Assembly (NCBI RefSeq): GCF_007655135.1
Contig: NC_045128.1
Coordinates: 21,360,811 to 21,424,810 of the forward strand
DNA length: 64,000 nt
Direction: 5' to 3'
Source: Punica granatum
Taxonomy: Eukaryota; Streptophyta; Magnoliopsida; Myrtales; Lythraceae
Below are positions 36,001-48,600 of this stretch, piece by piece (position 1 is the first letter of the stretch; each line of letters begins with the position of its first letter). Below the pieces are notes generated by a model that was given only the letters and a program-made list of their open reading frames with translations, did not search any database and was not told the origin of the DNA. Both the position numbers and the translations under genes were made by a program.

Positions 36001-37879
36001 AAATGGCAGAGTGGTGGCTTATGCATCTCGGCAATTAAGGAATCATGAGAAGAATTACCCGACGCATGATCTTGAATTGGCTGCTGTGGTATTCGCCCTC
36101 AAACTTTGGAGACATTATTTATATGGAGCAAAGTGTGAGATTTATACAGATCACAAGAGTTTGAAATATTTGTTCACTCAAAAAGAACTCAACTTGAGAC
36201 AGAGGAGATGGATGGAACTAATCAAAGATTATGATTGCACGATCAACTATCATCCAGGAAAGGCAAATGTGGTGGTAGATGCATTGAGTCGGAAATCATC
36301 AGCAAGATTAGCAGGTATGTGGAGTGTTTACGACACACTTATTAATGAGTTGAGGTCATTAGAAGTTAAATTAGAGGCGACCAGTTCTGGAACATTGATG
36401 GCTATTTATGATATGAAACCAGTGCTAGTTGATCGAATTCGGGAAGTGCAACAACTAGATCCATTTTTAGTAGAGATGAAAAACAAGATTAAGGAAGGCA
36501 GAGTAAAGGAAGGCAAGAAGTTTGAATTTCTTTTGAAAGAGGATGACACACTTATGTTTGGGAGTCGAATTTGTGTACCTAATGATGCTAAGTTGAAGGG
36601 AGAGATTCTTGCACAGGCTCATAGCTCACCTTATGCAATACACCCCGGAAGCACTAAGATGTATTATAATTTGAAGAGAAGCTATTGGTGGTATAACATG
36701 AAAAAGGAGATAGCTGAATTTGTTGCCAAGTGTCTAGTATGTCAACAGGTTAAAGCAGAGCATCAACACCCATCCGGGTTATTACAACCTCTTCCGGTAC
36801 CTGAATGGAAATGGGAAAAGATCACCATGGATTTTGTCTCTGGACTTCCACGAACCCGAAGGGGGCATGATTCTATATGGGTGATAGTTGATAGGCTGAC
36901 TAAGTCCGCTCACTTCCTACCAGCTAAAACGACATTTGGTGCAGATCAGTTGGCACAATTGTTCATTAAGGAGATGGTGAGGTTGCACGGTGTGTCGGCA
37001 TCCATAGTATCAGACAGAGGTTCCTATTTTACTTCCAAGTACTGGAATAGTTTTGTTACGGCTCTAGGCACGAAGTTGAATTTGACCACTGCTTTTCATC
37101 CTGAATCAGACGGGCAAAGCGAAAGGACCATTCAAACATTGGAGGATATGTTAAGAGCGTGTGTTATAGAATTTCAAGACAGCTGGGATGACTACCTTCC
37201 TTTGATAGAATTCGCGTATAATAACAGCTATCAATCTAGTATTGGAATGGCACCATATGAGTCGCTTTATGGTCGGGCTTGTCGAACACCATTGTGTTGG
37301 AACGAAGTTGGAGAGAGGCAATTAACTGGACCGGAAATAGTCGACCTAACAGCTGAAAAGGTCAAGATTATCAGAGAGAGATTAAAGACCGCTCAAGGGC
37401 GACAAAAGAATTATGCTGATAAACGAAGAAAGGACCTCGAGTTTCAGCAAGGGGATCGAGTTTTCTTAAAGGTATCACCGTGGAAGGGTATTATGAGATT
37501 TGGCAAGAAAGGGAAGCTTAGTCCCAGATATATCGGGCCATACGAGGTTCTCGAGCGCATTGGGAAGGTGGCATACCGGTTGGCTCTACCTCCTGAACTA
37601 TCCCGTATTCATAACGTGTTTCATGTGTCAATGTTGCGTAAGTATATACCGGACCCATCTCATGTTTTGAGTTATCAACCGGTGGAGTTAAATGACGACT
37701 TGACATATGAGGAAGAGCCAGTGGAGATCTTAGATAGGAAAGAGCAAGTCCTTCGAACCAAGAGAATTCCATTAGTAAAGGTGTTGTGGAAGAGTCATTC
37801 GATGGAAGAAGCCACTTGGGAATCCGAGGATTCTATGAGAGTCAACTATCCATACCTTTTCGCAATATCAGGTAAATAA
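33071..37879 (+). CDS. gag-pol: Gag-Pol polyprotein of R7 (Tekay/Del chromovirus)
   Basis: An uninterrupted 1602-residue frame encodes the whole replication machinery. In order: Gag core (about residues 90-270), three CCHC-type zinc knuckles (about 342-395), aspartic protease with D482 in the motif IDPGSTHS, reverse transcriptase with FIDD at 816-819, RNase H with a catalytic Asp near 965 (YSDAS), integrase with an HHCC zinc segment (around 1185-1230) and DDE core beginning at D1254 (MDF, then SDRG, then SERT), and a C-terminal chromodomain-like segment (about 1540-1595). I chose ATG 33071 because the frame upstream lacks ATG and begins only at a GTG. TTCTGTTTAG just before it resembles a splice acceptor. 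No stop or frameshift is present, so this copy looks coding-competent. The protease motif has Pro where Ser/Thr is classic. The product would form particles, copy RNA and integrate DNA; the chromodomain is thought to guide insertion to marked chromatin. Confidence 0.95.
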   Translation: MGPKRARRGRPRYRTAENLADMSTPEPMTEEQVSQAPQEAAAAPRDQDPPIHQTLAAMTRLVEQQAQLIEQQTAFFQRQAAQPSASTSHMEQQLTPYERFRKYGPSSFSGSADPIEAENWIAGMERIFAIMEVSDNQRVAIATFMLEGDAQYCWEATQRRLDPNSSHVITWAEFTQAFYNKYFPASFRRAKEREFLNLKQGDLSVVEYEVKFTKLSRFAPTLVSDEASKCSRFLDGLNLNIRSRVSVLEIPLFADLYNKAIIAEDDLREEFHQREQSRTRPSSSLVEGSFRPPKRGGFIQGFNRGKSTYQQLPQWSHEGKGMRSQSGGSYGGTNLPRHQNCQNCGRFHSGVCQVLSGSCFHCGRRDHLRNNCPQLRSEGVTCFRCGMKGHVQRNCRQPIVAASSSASVGNRPTAIRGRGQMSSNKSVQGRGGGSMVSSAGQANRPMTQGRVFTLTKRDADATPTVVTGTLNLFNKPAHVLIDPGSTHSYISLSYAMHSNRPRELLDSRMSIATRTGESVVVGEVYCSCRLHLGDKEMLVDLIPLNIWDFDVILGMDWLASHHASVECYKKEVIFRIPNEPEFKLHGDQLGTPFNVISFLEATKLLKRGCEGYLAHVVATEVNSPKLSEISVVCEFPEVFPDDLPGLPPDREIEFTIELEPGTAPISRAPYRMAPSELKELKIQLQELLEKGFIRPSVSPWGAPILFVKKKDGSLRLCIDYRQLNQVTVRNKYPLPRIDDLFDQLRGATVFSKIDLRSGYHRLKIKDSDVPKTAFRTRYGHYEFLVMPFGLTNAPAAFMDLMNRVFQLYLDQFVVVFIDDILVYSRNRNEHEEHLCVVLQILRERKLHAKFSKCEFWLDRMGFLGHVISGDGVSVDPTKIEAILNWNRPTSVTEVRSFLGLAGYYRRFVEGFSLIAAPLTRLTRKSVKFEWIDECEQSFQELKKRLTTAPVLVIPSTDEGFVIYSDASHQGLGCVLMQNGRVVAYASRQLRNHEKNYPTHDLELAAVVFALKLWRHYLYGAKCEIYTDHKSLKYLFTQKELNLRQRRWMELIKDYDCTINYHPGKANVVVDALSRKSSARLAGMWSVYDTLINELRSLEVKLEATSSGTLMAIYDMKPVLVDRIREVQQLDPFLVEMKNKIKEGRVKEGKKFEFLLKEDDTLMFGSRICVPNDAKLKGEILAQAHSSPYAIHPGSTKMYYNLKRSYWWYNMKKEIAEFVAKCLVCQQVKAEHQHPSGLLQPLPVPEWKWEKITMDFVSGLPRTRRGHDSIWVIVDRLTKSAHFLPAKTTFGADQLAQLFIKEMVRLHGVSASIVSDRGSYFTSKYWNSFVTALGTKLNLTTAFHPESDGQSERTIQTLEDMLRACVIEFQDSWDDYLPLIEFAYNNSYQSSIGMAPYESLYGRACRTPLCWNEVGERQLTGPEIVDLTAEKVKIIRERLKTAQGRQKNYADKRRKDLEFQQGDRVFLKVSPWKGIMRFGKKGKLSPRYIGPYEVLERIGKVAYRLALPPELSRIHNVFHVSMLRKYIPDPSHVLSYQPVELNDDLTYEEEPVEILDRKEQVLRTKRIPLVKVLWKSHSMEEATWESEDSMRVNYPYLFAISGK

Positions 37880-37903
37880 TTTCGGGGACGAAATTTTCAT
37901 TAG

Positions 37904-37912
37904 TGGGGGAGA
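37904..37912 (+). promoter_or_regulatory. Polypurine tract of R7
   Basis: TGGGGGAGA-type purine run one base before the 3' LTR, shortly after the gag-pol stop. Confidence 0.8.
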
Positions 37913-37913
37913 T

Positions 37914-38290
37914 TGTGAGGCTAGTGTCCACCAAACATGCATATATGCTCATATACATATCCATATGCACATGCATGGTTACATAACATACATGTATATA
38001 ATATACCCTTATTTTTTTGGCTGGATCTTTAAATGTATTTAACATACCACAACTTGTGGCTGGATCATTATCTATATGAAAGAAAAAATAATAATAATAA
38101 TAAAAACGAAAAAGGTGAGAAATCAGATAGAGATGAGTGTGGAATGGGCCAAGTGGCCTCCTTTTCAGCAGCCAATTTATTTCCACCGCCTTTGACCATT
38201 TTTGACCACTTTCTTTTTCTGTTTTTCTTCCTTATTTAAACCACACTTCTCCTTGCTCTATCCCTAGCCCAAGAAAAACGAAAATGAACC

Positions 38291-38332
<42 letters not shown>

Positions 38333-40466
38333 TTAGCTGAGTTGAGAAAAATCCTTGGAGAAGAAGACTAAGTTTGGAGTATTGATTAGTAAGTTGATTA
38401 TCTATGATTTAAACATCCATATTCACTATGTTGTATATAGTTATGGCTCTTCTTGCATCCATTTCAGTTAGGTTAGATTGAGAATTTTAGTTGTAGAGAT
38501 TGGTAGCTTCTCCTAAATGATATAAGTTGAGTTGGATATATGTTTGGAGTTAGTCTTATGTTGTTTTGGGATGAGTTTGGTCACTTATATGGGTTGAAAA
38601 ATTCGGTTGTGGGGCAGGGGGCAAAACCCCTGGTTAAATTGGTGGGTTTCTAAGGCACATAGCTATGCCCTTTTGAAAGTATATATAAACATATATAGAT
38701 GTAGACAAGTGTGTGTGCATAGGTATATATATGCATACATTTTACTCTGTGAGCTGACCATGGACTAGAGAAGGGAACTGAATTGAAAATTTATCATGCA
38801 TTATAATGATATCATGTGATGGATTGATTGAATAAGCTCTTATTTATTTGTATTTCGGAACCAAAGAAGTACTTAGAATTCCTTGCACTCTTCCTGAATT
38901 TGGCTGATCAAATTGGTCATCCATTTGATATATATTGTGATGAATCCTAAGTTGATATAATTTGAGAGATACATGTGTATAGCATTTTGCATTGTTCTCT
39001 ATTTAAAGAGTTAGGTAGAAATCAAAAGAGATAGGGAAGAAGCATTTGTAAATTATAAACATCTTATATTATAGCTTCATTCAGGAAATAGCACAAGAGG
39101 TGAATTGATGTATATTTTCACCCTTATCTAGTATATTATCTAACCTTTGTGCTTGAACTGGATAGGGGCTGGGGAGACTGAGACTCTACCTCCAGAAGGC
39201 TCGATTCATTAAGTGGTCATTTCAGGGGTGTTTGTGAGTACTTTCTTCCATCGTAAAATGATAATAAATATATATATATATATATGTATGGTTATAGAAG
39301 TGATGGTGGCTGAATGATTGCGGAACATAGTTGATGTGTATGCTTGTGATGGTTGGACTATAGCCATGGGATCGCTGGACCCGGCGGATTATAAAAGGGG
39401 CCTGGTCGGCCGCCGAACCCGGCGGAATATAAATAGGGGCTTGATCGGCCGCTGGACCCGGCGGAATATAAATAGGGACATGATCGGCCGCTGGACCCGG
39501 CGGAATACAAATAGGGGCCTGATCGGCCGCTGGACCCGGCGGAATATAAGTAGGGGCATGATCGGCCGCTGGACCGGCGGAATATAAATGAAGGTCAACT
39601 CTTACCGCCAGAGGTTAATGGGCGGCCCCCGCTCATGAGACATGGATATTGGGAGTTGAGGATGATATGAATGAGGTGTGCGGGGTCACGGTACCGTCAT
39701 AACTCTGTTGCGAGGAAATGCAACCCTATGGCTATATTACTGTTGTTTGGATTTGGTTGCCCTATGAGTTGTGTGAAAGGATGATCTTGGTATTGGATGC
39801 TATATCACGGTGAAATATGTATATATATATATATATGTATGATTGATTGTCGTGAATTATGATGTAACATATTAGCTCATTTTACCTTGTAATATAGTAC
39901 TCACTGAGTTGCAGCTCACCCCCTGCATACATTTTTCCAGATAAGCTAGGAGCTAGACTAGCCGCACAGGAGGGCTTTGGATAACGGGGATCAGCGCAAA
40001 GGATTTTGGCAAGTAGGCCCACCCATAGTATAGGTAGTAAGTGTTCGTAAATGTTACAATCCTGTTACGACCTGAAACTTTTGTTAGTTGGTTTAGTGGT
40101 ATGGTTGTAGCTGAACACACTATGGAGAGCATATATGTACATTAGAATTCGTTAGACTCATTATATATTCATGTAGAGCATGCCGAGTTAGTTTAAAGGT
40201 TGGATGTGTTGTAGAAGTATGCTATATACATATATGAAAGCTTTTCGTTCAGTCTGTGTTACAAGATGGTTGCAACTGAGTAATCTTTGAGAGTTTTATG
40301 CATATATCTGAATTAGTTAGGTGGTTATGTGTTTATATAGAGCTTGTTGGGTTGGTTCAATGTGTTGGGAGTTAGGAAAACGGATTATACATATATGAGT
40401 TGCGTATATGATAATGGATATTAAGGAATAGAGGGAAAACTCTGCTATAAGTTTCGGGTCGTGACA
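37914..40466 (+). mobile_element. 3' LTR of R7
   Basis: Collinear with 30358-32916. Differences are scattered substitutions and microsatellite length, including a shorter GA run at about 38294-38328. Confidence 0.95.
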
Positions 40467-43078
40467 ATAATACCGGCTTCATGCATGCAAGAACAAAAAA
40501 ATAAACTCGGAAAATAACTTGGATCGGGCTAAGGAGACCAATCTTAACCCGAAAAGAGCAACTCAAGTCTCGGCCATCCCATTTAGAGACTTGGCCGTGA
40601 GCTCACTTGCCATTTCCGGGTCGGGATGGTCTTCCAAACAACAATCCAAACCTTTTTCCGACATGCTAGCAAGTTATAAGGTAATACACATGCATAATAT
40701 AACATAAAATTGCATAAAAGTTAAGTCTTGCAAGTTAAGTATGCATAAAATACCATAGTACTCCATAGCCATGCAAAAATATAAAAAGCCCTAACTCCTC
40801 TAAGTCAAGAGTGATTTACCTAGCCACGGGATACGAGGAAAGAGTCGGGGAAGTGTTCGAGAGTCGGGTGACTCGGTTGAACGCTTGGAAGGATGCTCGA
40901 GTGCAAAGGATGCACGTTCGGGGAGCTAGGTGCACGGGGAATGCGGCTGGAATGCACGGGAGGCGCGCGGCGTGCGCGGGGCGCGGGCAGGCGCGCGGGG
41001 CGCGGGCGTGCGCGTGCGCGCGGGCAGGCGCGCGGGCGTGCGCGGGAGTGCGCGGGAGTGCGCGCGGGCTTGCGCGGGCGTGCGCGGGCGTGCGCGCGGC
41101 TGGCGCTGGCGGGTCACTATTCACCCGAGAGTAGCGATTTCACCCGAAATGCACTATTTGACCTGAAACAATAATTTAAAGACTTCAAATGGAAAAACCA
41201 ATTTCACCAATGAACTCCATGGGTCCAAAATGAGTGGGATATGAAGTTTGAGAAATTTTGAGCTTAAGTCGGGATGATGAACATCGGCTTCCGACTTAAG
41301 AACTCAAGGCTCTCTTTTGATCTTTTCGGTTTTCTTTTCTCTTCCTTCTAAGTGCTGAAGTTTTCTGGTTCTTGAGTGTTCTTGGCTATGGAGTTTGAGA
41401 GGATTTCTTGAAAGAGAAAGGTTGGAGAGAGTGTGTAAGAGAAGAAGTGATTATCTTAATCACTTTTGGGCCATTTATAGGCAAAGCTAATGACACAATT
41501 AGCAAAAGCAAGTGCTCTTAACCCCCATGCTTAGAAAATATCATGCCTCATCCTCTTCCATTGCATTAATGAAGAAGAGATAAGACATTGATGAGCATTG
41601 ATGAGCATTGATGGAGGCTTGAGTGTTGTCTTCAAACTCTTGGATATTTTCAAGCAAGAGTGCAAGTTGGCTTCTTGCATTGAAGAAGAAGTAGAAGCTT
41701 CTAGAGTAAAGGGTGACTCATCTTGAATAGCCCGTGGGTCCCACGACCGAAGAGGAGAAACCGGGAAAAAGCTCGGGTCTCGATTGATCGCGCATTCGAA
41801 ATTCGTGGTTTGAATTGAACGTCGAATTATCGATATACGCGAGGAAATGGATTTAATGAGTCCGAGATTGGCATTTTCCGTGAGAAATTGCCAAATGTCT
41901 GTATGAGGCTTGGAAGCCGGTTTTGCTCCTTTTATGCATTCAGAGCGAGGTTACCCACTTCTGACAGCATATCTTGTATCTGCATCCCACGTCGGTCATT
42001 TTGACATAAATTGTCAAATTACGTGGGCCCTTGTCCCTTAAGCCGGTAAATACAAATATGGAGCTGGAGATGTCCTAGGAGGCCGAAACTGGATTTCTCA
42101 GATTGCTTTCTGAGTTTCTTGGGCGATCCGGAGATTACTGCGATCTCTGTTTGCTGAGATTGGGCCTCTAAGGATATGAAAAGTGCATCTGAGACCCTTA
42201 AAGCACTGCTCGAGGGGTCTAGATGAGTTGTGTGATTCATTCCGACAATTCCACATTGAGCCTTGAGAAGGCTAGCATTGTGTAAGGTAAGCATCCGGCG
42301 TCAAGTTTCCCCAAAGAGGACCTCCGGATATGGATTTTCACTGAAAATGGCCTTTTGTGCCCCTCGGAGGTTACTCGGGAAACCGTGAAGGGTTTTGCTG
42401 TCTGTTTTGCCCAATTGCGAATGTCCGCTGGAGTTTTCAGGGCAATGTAGTGTGAACTTCGTTTGCCGTAATTCCATCAGACCAGTCTCCGGTTACGCTC
42501 TTCCGAAGAAGGGTATGCCCGTTTTGTCATTCGGAAGTCATTCAGAGTGTCTGTATGGCTTCTAAAAGAAAATATGAAGCATTGCTCGTGCTCTGTATGA
42601 TTGAGGGGCATGGCCGCATCTGATATTTGGAATTAACTTTTCTTCGAGAAACCGGCATTTTTGGACTTCCACTGAAAAGTTGTCTGTATACAGAAAGTTG
42701 TTCTGTATAGAGCAGATGATTTGCAAAATGCCTTTGGGGACACTTTTTATCTGTTTGGCATTGGAGTGGATTTTTGGGGTCCAATATTGGCTGTCTTCCG
42801 ATGATCGAGCGAACTATCGGAAAATAGAACTGTCCGTGTGATATACTGAAAATGCCGGTTTTGGATATTGCTGAGCTCTCTAGTCACTCTATTACCCTTT
42901 GGTGACCCCTGGAGTCTTTCTGTCATATGCATGTGTCATTTGCCCGATTTTGCCGACTTGAGGATGAATAGTGATTTTCTGCTCTGTTAAGTCGTTTTTC
43001 TGTATTCTGCTCAGGTTGTGGCTTGGATCATTGCTGATATCATCGTTTGGAAAGGTGAGCCAAAATGGGGTGCTGACA

Positions 43079-45674
43079 ACCGCGAAAGTCACTAGCATGG
43101 TCACATCTCCGACCGGATAATGATCCCTGCCCACCCTCCGCTGTGGCCATCAACCAGTCACTGGGGCAACATGCACTTTTCCCTAAACTCCATTTTACAT
43201 TTATTCACGAATGGGCTCCGGGTATGAACAAACCCTTCAAGTGGCACTAGGACCATCCCAGAGATGCCCTATTGGTTTTGTCGGACCTATTCGACTCGCC
43301 TGTCCTCATGAGACTCGGCTCCTCGAGCCTTCCCTAGGACGGTTGCGCATGCCAACCCGTAATCGGGCAAAGTACACCTATGTGGCCCCCAGTCACGGTC
43401 TGCCCACTCCAGGGTGGTGATGACTAAACTCTCGAAATTGAGTGTCCCTCACGCGCGGCACCCCATGGGTCGCACGCTGGATGATGGGACTTCCCATGGG
43501 ATCACTTTACATTTCTTACCGTACATTCTACCGAACAATTGCCTAATGTACCATCTTCTTTGACATCTCTCACAGGGACACGCCGGTCACAGGCAAAGAA
43601 TGATACACAGGTTCACACCTCCCTGAGAATTCCTCTCGGACCCTTTCCTCATACTTCGACGAGGGAGTTGTCCGACGAATAGGTACCCCCCACAAAGTCG
43701 GAGACAGAGACAAATGAACAAACCATTCAACATCGACGCGTGCGTCTCCACCGAGATCGAGCGGCACCTCGGGACAAATCGGGCCTTCCCCACTGTAAAG
43801 ACCCATCACCGACAACATGCAACGATAAGCCCCGAGGCAGGACACATTCGGCTTCAAGAGTGCCTATCCCCCAAAAGGCACCCTCCACGGGAGCGACAAC
43901 TCACGATCGGGAGCGGCGATCATACAAGACACCCGACACAGACCGCAAAGATCAGGGCATCCTTGTCCAACATTCACTCGGAGGCAACCTTGGTCACCCA
44001 CACTCGTGGGGTAATTTTGTTTTCTTTTTAGACAATAAGGGAAAGGACTTGTAAAGCTTGCAAGGACAAAAGACGCGAAGTTCGGCTTTTGAGTGCACAA
44101 GAATCAGACTTCTGAGAAAACTAGCCCTCACAAAATTGGGCTAGAACAACGATATACATCAAGTCTCCACGGGGCGAAGCAAACAAAAGCGACCTCGGTG
44201 ATGCAAAGTCGAGGAGTTTCAAACAAATACAAGGGGCACAATAAAGACCCAGCTGCGAAAAAAAAAGAGCGAAAAGACACTGGAAAAACCCGCCAACAAA
44301 GAAGAGAAGAGAGAGCGAAAAAAAGCGGGAAAAACCCGCCAAAAAGGGGCAATGCTGAGGTTCACCAAAAGCACCGGTGCCCGTAATCCCAAAGAAATCA
44401 ACAAACCCCGACAAAAAGGGGAGCAGCAGACGCAACTCCTCGACGGAGACAGAGCGCAACGCACTTGGAGGTTGAATTCTTCGAACCCTTCGCCCTTGCA
44501 AACTCGAGAGACAAAAGAATCGAGCCTCCTAGGTCGAAAACCCCTCGGGGCGACCTAGGCAAAAACTAGGACAAGAGAGAGGCACGACTGAAAATCCCGA
44601 GGCGGGCGGTCGTGGAAAAAGGAGAGCTCATCTCCTTTAGGTTGAGAGGTACGGCCTCGAGGCGGGTGACCGTAGCAAAAGGAAAGTAAAATGAGAGATA
44701 AACAAAACAATCACCCTAGGTTCTCGCATACTACGCGGACCAGGGATCCCCAAGGGAAATGGCCAAGTCATCTACTCCAACACGATCCCCGATCGGCTCT
44801 ACTACCGAACTCAACCGTCCAAGGAGGATTCTTCCTCAAGCACAGCGGGCGACCAAGCACGCAATCCAAGCAGTTCAAGACAGCCAACACCAACCGAAGG
44901 ACGGAAGAGAAGGGGGTACATCTCACAGCAGGCGTGAACCCGTGTATCCTTTTAGCCTTGGGCAACGTGCTCCCCAAGCTTTCCCTTTTCTCTTTGTCAT
45001 TGCATAACTCCAGAATGGGTCACAGTCACCCTTCAATCGGCTACCATAAAGCCAAAAATCCCAAACATTCCTTTCCGAGAGTCTAGTCATAACACTTTGG
45101 AAATGACTAGATCGAGGTCTGACCAAATTTGCATAGAAATCCCCATGCGAGTCACAGACGCAGCCGCCCTACGGCACCCTGACGAGAAGGGTCCTAAGCC
45201 AACGGGCGCGTCGAACAACCGACGAAGTCGCTAGGGCATCATTGAGTACGTCTCGATATGCCCGTGCAAGACCAACAGGAGCCCCAGAGGCCTCGCATCG
45301 AGGCCTTTGAAAGCGGGACCCCCATTCGCATGACTAAAATAAAGACTCTCCATGGGTCACCCAGGCGACCCGAAACTGAAGAGCATGCGTCGCAAACACT
45401 TCCTTTTACCTGTGCTTACACACAACTAGTAATCCCATGACTTACCAATGATGTTAGGATCACAGGTACTATAAGCCACAAGAACTACGGCGGACTCTGA
45501 TTTCCGACTCGTCGGGATACGTAGGCGCTCTACCCCAGAGCTCGAGTCCCTCATCGCACGACCAGGGCATCCCTAGCAAACTACAATCACTACTGCGACA
45601 AAGCCGGCACCTGGCAAAGTATAGACGAAGCAATTTCATCGCGGCAGCAACGCCAATCTACAGCAGATCAACAC
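43079..45674 (+). mobile_element. R4 internal region, right half (non-coding)
   Basis: Resumes R4 after the R6 insertion and is collinear with the reverse complement of R6 from about 26400 to 23650. Small frames are not domain-bearing and are not shared as protein with R6. It ends abruptly at 45674 where the R8 LTR begins, so the 3' end of R4 lies right of the window if it survives. Confidence 0.7.
44528..44674 (+). other. Cluster of 3' UTR hairpins in R4
   Basis: Three inverted repeats: CCTAGGTCG/CGACCTAGG (44528-44536 with 44551-44559, inner CCCC/GGGG), CACGACTG/CGGTCGTG (44583-44590 with 44607-44614, one T-G pair), and TACGG/CCGTA (44650-44654 with 44670-44674). Same order in element sense as in R6. 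Confidence 0.75.
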
Positions 45675-48600
45675 TGTGCGCACCCGAATTTAATCTCGTC
45701 GGGGCACGCATGCACGAAGCCTATGCAACGCCGCTTGGGAGTATCCACCTTCCCGTGGGGATGCGCGACTGACACGCGTGAGAAGGAGTCACCACTTACT
45801 GTTTACGACCCGTAGGTCGAGGGCCGTTGAGTCGCTCGGGTCTAGGGGTACGGGGTATACCTAAATGCTAAGGCAATGGTCATACAGAACCGGAGATTCC
45901 GAATTCGGGGGTTCTATTACGTGTGGGCCTATATCCCGCACGCCCTTTCAGTACTCTAGTTTGCTAGGCTTGCCGTTATGTTTTATTCACCGCGTGATTT
46001 AGGGCTGCACTTGACTCGCCTGTTTTGACATCGTAAAGTCGATGAATTGATCAAGTTGGGTCAAGAATCCGAAAGATGAGTAGGCTTGTGCGTCGAGGAG
46101 TCGGTTCACTATCTTAGTGCTACAGTTCATCGAACCGTGATGGTCAATTCCCTGCGCGAATCGAAACCGCGAGTATTTGAGTTTACTCATCTCTTGGTAA
46201 CAATAGACCGACTTGACCGGTTCGACACTCGGACCTCTCGCTCGCCGATCGGGGATCCTTACAAATGAATGAGTGAGTGTACAGATAAAATCCTCACAAT
46301 GTTCTCTCGAATAATTACAAAGTGTAACTGAATAAGTAAATGGATCTCGATCGGTTTGCATTGGGCCAATATTCCACTCCGGCTCACCGTGTGTTTTGAA
46401 TAACCGATAAATGAATTAAGGTAACACGGGCTCAAGGAGCCGGGGGTCGGGTCCCGATCGAACCAACGGTCTGCAGGAGAATCGGTTGATTCCCGCTGTA
46501 ACCGTCGGACCGATCGAGCTCCCGGGTGATATCTAAACACGTTTCACACATCCAATCCAAATTGCCTTCCACATAGGCCATGTTTGGAGTATGATGGTGA
46601 ATCGAGGCTAGATCCCATTCCACACTCGGGTTGCGCGTGCTCAGGGAGTTAGGAGGCGTTGGACCTCGTATTCAGAGGTTTGAGGCGTTGGACCCCGTGT
46701 ATTACATAACCTATGGGTTCGGACCCAAGCCATGGCAAATCAGCAAAAGCGAATGGAAAATAGAAGAAAACTGATAAAACGGATGAAAAACGGATGAAAA
46801 CAGACAAATACAGACAATTACAGACAAGTCCTGTATTAGGCCGAATGTACGTGATTTAATCAGTTTATTAACCGGGGTTGATTAGCAAACAATGTATCTA
46901 TCCTCGGCAAATAAAGGTGGTGGATTAGAATGGGGTTCTAGGCTAATTACATGTGTATGTTTGTTTTAAGACTCTTATTCAGTGAGGTGACACTGCGGTT
47001 TCACCGAATTAGCCAAACTTGTGTTTTGACTCTAGATTGGAATCTATCATTCCGCCAATCCATTATCTAGTGTTTGATTAGGCCGAATGTACGATCAATC
47101 CGGTTGTTCATGTTTTATAACTGAAATAAAAATGCTCCCCACCGAATCTACGATAGGAAGAAAGAAACGCCGAAATTGAACGAAATGGGCCACGCGAATG
47201 AAACTCGCACCCGAACGGGTTGCCCTTTTTCATTCATAGCTCTAGGTGTTTCTAACCCCCTAACGCCTAGGGTATCGGTGAGTCACGGAATGACAATTAT
47301 GCCCTTGGAATAAAATTGTGGTGTTTGTATGCAAATTGGAGATCACGTCACACGAAGGAGTCTAAGGAGGACTCGCGCATCTCGACTCGAGCCGCCTCAA
47401 ATCGGGCCCGAACTCGAGTCATGGTACGCGAGTACTCATTAGACATCAATTCCACTCGTGTTACGTATCTCGGTATTTTGAAATTTTGAGATTTTTAATG
47501 GAAAAGGGCATTTTCACCAGTCCGTAAATCATCGATGCGTTTACAAATTGAGGATTGATTCACCCGATTGTTTAGTCCAAGTGATTTAATTATCCGAATA
47601 ATACGTCCCGTTCATCCCGTTTGTGGCATTATTCGATGGTAGTGATCTCATATTATAGGTATCATGGGTTTAATGGGTAACGGCCCGAAGTCAATTTATC
47701 CGTCGTGAAATTGATGCATGGCTAGCGGTAGAACACGAACATAAGTGCACTCAACTCCAAGGAACGAACACGAAACGACGAAGAAGGCCACCCTAGATCC
47801 GGGAGGGGTCAAGGGACACTCGACCATCTTCCGAGAGACTAAGCCGAGAGGTCCCCTTGACCCGCCTTGGGTCACGGGTGGTCTACCACCTCGGTTCGGG
47901 CCATTCCTTGCATGCATGACGTATTAAACACGTTAATGATACATGTTCTAATCATCTCAAGACTATCACGATCATGGACACATGAAATCATACAAAACAC
48001 ACACGAACGAGGTATTTAAACGGGAACGACAAAGACGGCGTCGGCTCATACGGTAGGAAAGCATAAAAACGTGGGAATCGGCTTATTTCGGAAAGGGAGA
48101 AACCACCTTGGACCCGTGTGGTCCAAGGGGACTCTCGGCCACATTTTTTCAAGGGTGGCCGTGAGTCCTCATGGCTCACACGGGTCAAGGGAGGTTCTCC
48201 GGTCCCGATCTAAGATCATTCCCGCCATGCTAATAAATCTCATGCAACGAACAATGATAATAACCCGGGAACCGACAAGTTTCGGGGGAGAGGAGGCCGA
48301 TCAAGCCTCGGAGGGACCAAGAGAGCCCACGGGTCCCCTCCTTTAGACATAGGCCGTGGGCTCCCATGGTCTAACCGTGGCTTGAGTGTCTCCTCTACCG
48401 CGATTCTAACCCTTTCTCCTCACGGCACAAACATCATAGGGACATTTGAACGAGACATGATGGACGTGCGTGCATGAAAATGCATGGGAAACATGGATCC
48501 GAAGGAAAAACATAAACTTTCAAGCATTCCATACCTTTAAAACGCATAAACACTTTGTACAAGTAAAGAGCAAAGATTCTAACTTGTCTAAGTCGTAAAG

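Larger units (their letters stand above)
30358..40466 (+). mobile_element. R7: complete Tekay/Del-type chromovirus (Ty3/gypsy)
   Basis: Perfect 5-bp target duplication ATAAT (30353-30357 and 40467-40471). LTRs of 2559 bp (30358-32916) and 2553 bp (37914-40466) start TGTGAGGC and end CGTGACA. Primer site, one uninterrupted gag-pol frame with a C-terminal chromodomain, and polypurine tract are all present. By eye I count about 17 substitutions between the LTRs, about 0.7%, so the insertion is recent. It is younger than R6, whose LTR it splits. Confidence 0.95.
17436..43078 (-). mobile_element. R6: non-autonomous Ogre-like element (LARD-type)
   Basis: Two LTRs of 4628 and about 4632 bp (17436-22063 and 28333-43078, the latter interrupted by R7) start TGTACGGACC and end GGTGCTGACA. 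Flanks are GCCGC (17431-17435) and ACCGC (43079-43083), a 4-of-5 target duplication. The polypurine tract is at the left and the primer site at the right, so the element reads on the minus strand. The 6.27-kb interior has no gag, protease, RT or integrase, only arrays, hairpins and leader sequence shared with R4 and R8. By eye the LTRs differ by roughly 1% outside a GC-rich block, so the insertion is young. It presumably moves with proteins from an R8-type element. Confidence 0.85.
28333..43078 (-). mobile_element. 5' LTR of R6 (A-type), split by R7
   Basis: Segments 28333-30357 and 40467-43078 together rebuild a 4632-bp LTR (after removing one copy of the duplicated ATAAT) nearly identical to 17436-22063. 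Hairpins are at 29099-29169, donor-like box at 40816-40824, GC-rich block at about 40960-41100, TATA-like box at 41473-41479. The terminus at 43078 is GTGCTGACA. Confidence 0.85.

Noticed and set aside
43714..45086. Several 100-130-codon frames in the R4 interior as possible genes
   Set aside because: Overlapping frames on both strands without domains, and the counterpart regions in R6 do not keep the same frames.
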